Positions 4,604 through 5,365 of a stretch of DNA of 5,365 nt are shown one piece after another. The notes below the pieces were generated by a model. That model searched no databases. It was not told the DNA's origin and saw only the letters and a program-made list of their open reading frames with translations. Numbering within the stretch: the first letter of the stretch is position 1; each line of letters opens with the position of its first letter. Source of the stretch: Bryobacterales bacterium. Its GTDB lineage: Bacteria; Acidobacteriota; Terriglobia; Bryobacterales; Bryobacteraceae. Location: positions 4,633-9,997 of the forward strand of contig PLRZ01000699.1 of NCBI GenBank assembly GCA_003164075.1. The letters are read 5' to 3'. The position numbers were made by a program, and so were the translations under genes.

Positions 4604-5365
4604 CTACGCCAGAAACCGCGCCGCCGGCTTCGCGAAATACGTCAAAATAATGCTCGCCCCGGCGCGCGTGATCGACGTCAACGTCTCCATCATGGCGCGC
4701 TCCTCGTCGATCCAGCCGTTGCGCGCGGCGGCCACGATCATGGAATACTCGCCGCTCACCTGGTAGGCGGCGATGGGCACGTCGAAACGGTCGCGGGCCT
4801 GGCGGATCAGGTCGAGATACGCCAGCGCGGGCTTCACCATGATCATGTCGGCGCCTTCCTGCAGGTCCAGCTCGATCTCCCGCATGGCTTCGCGCCCGTT
4901 GGCCGGGTCCATCTGGTAGCTGCGCCGGTCCCCGAATTGCGGCGTCGATTCGGCGGCCTCGCGGAACGGCCCATAGAATACCGAGGCGAACTTGGCGGCG
5001 TACGCCATGATGGGAATCTTCTCGTACCCGTTGGCGTCCAGCGCCTGGCGAATGGCCCACACCCGGCCGTCCATCATGTCCGACGGCGCCACGATGTGCG
5101 CGCCGGCGCGGGCGTGCGAGAGCGCCGATTTCGCCAGCCACTGGAGCGTGGTGTCGTTATCCACGTCGCCGTCGATGATGTAGCCGCAGTGTCCGTGGCT
5201 GGTGTATTCGCAGTTGCAGACGTCGGTGACGATCAACAGCCCCGGCGCCTCTTTGCGCAGGGCGCGGATGGCCCGCTGCACGATGCCATTGTCATCGTAT
5301 GCGCCGGAGGCCATTTCATCCTTGGTCTCCGGCAGGCCGAAGAGAATCACGCCGCCGATGCCCAG
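4604..5365 (-). CDS. hemB: Porphobilinogen synthase (delta-aminolevulinic acid dehydratase), 5' end outside window
   Basis: HemB condenses two 5-aminolevulinate molecules into porphobilinogen, the first common step of haem, sirohaem and cobalamin synthesis, in the cytosol. The window holds the last 253 residues of a protein usually about 325-340 long. Counted from the right edge, [17 protein letters not shown] (1-17) is a family signature and is open past base 5365, so the GTG at 5350-5348 is internal, not a start. [13 protein letters not shown] (49-61) supplies cysteines C50, C52 and C60, the zinc-binding set of Zn-type enzymes; Mg-only types replace these. Schiff-base lysines are K125 in MAYAAKFAS and K178 in MIMVKPAL. 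Substrate-contact blocks PSDMMDGRV (94-102), [13 protein letters not shown] (144-156) and [10 protein letters not shown] (201-210) are intact, and the C-terminus [13 protein letters not shown] is typical. Stop TAG is at 4606-4604. It converges on the response regulator gene across the repeat element. Confidence 0.97.
   Translation of the reverse strand: MGIGGVILFGLPETKDEMASGAYDDNGIVQRAIRALRKEAPGLLIVTDVCNCEYTSHGHCGYIIDGDVDNDTTLQWLAKSALSHARAGAHIVAPSDMMDGRVWAIRQALDANGYEKIPIMAYAAKFASVFYGPFREAAESTPQFGDRRSYQMDPANGREAMREIELDLQEGADMIMVKPALAYLDLIRQARDRFDVPIAAYQVSGEYSMIVAAARNGWIDEERAMMETLTSITRAGASIILTYFAKPAARFLA

Noticed and set aside
4326..4766. 146-codon plus-strand open frame running from the repeat into hemB
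   Set aside because: Half of it is repeat sequence and the other half is antisense to the conserved C-terminus of HemB.
5348..5350. GTG as the start of hemB
   Set aside because: The frame stays open to the window edge and the residues before it (LGIGG) continue the family signature; a start here would lose about a quarter of the enzyme.

Overview
The window is GC-rich and looks like part of the chromosome of a large-genome soil bacterium, most likely an Acidobacteriota of the Solibacter/Bryobacter type. That placement is an inference from the overall protein style, the transketolase split into two genes, and the class of interspersed hairpin repeat present. No rRNA, tRNA, CRISPR array or transposase gene was seen.

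Layout from left to right. On the minus strand, positions 1942 down to 1 form a tight operon: transketolase N-terminal subunit (TPP-binding), transketolase C-terminal subunit, then the first 48 codons of a PAS-type sensory protein that leaves the window at position 1. The genes are 1 and 9 bases apart. A 157-bp divergent intergenic region (1943-2099) carries a candidate promoter for each direction. On the plus strand, positions 2100-4058 encode a two-gene phosphorelay module: a stand-alone HPt protein and, 9 bases later, a 520-residue response regulator read here as REC, degenerate HPt-like, pseudo-receiver, REC, with no DNA-binding or enzymatic output domain. On the minus strand at the right edge lies hemB (Zn-type porphobilinogen synthase), with its 5' end outside the window.

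Between the convergent response regulator and hemB genes is about 545 bp with no credible gene. Most of it (about 4072-4538) is a nested, mirror-symmetric inverted-repeat element: paired blocks of 26 bp (identical) and 18 bp (identical), plus paired hairpins in the two arms that differ by compensated base changes. This is the most unusual structure in the window.

Functionally, the transketolase pair serves the non-oxidative pentose phosphate pathway. The HPt and multi-receiver protein probably form the middle part of a phosphorelay whose kinase is elsewhere. HemB makes porphobilinogen for tetrapyrroles. Nothing links the three blocks into one pathway; the PAS protein downstream of transketolase is the only other signalling gene nearby.
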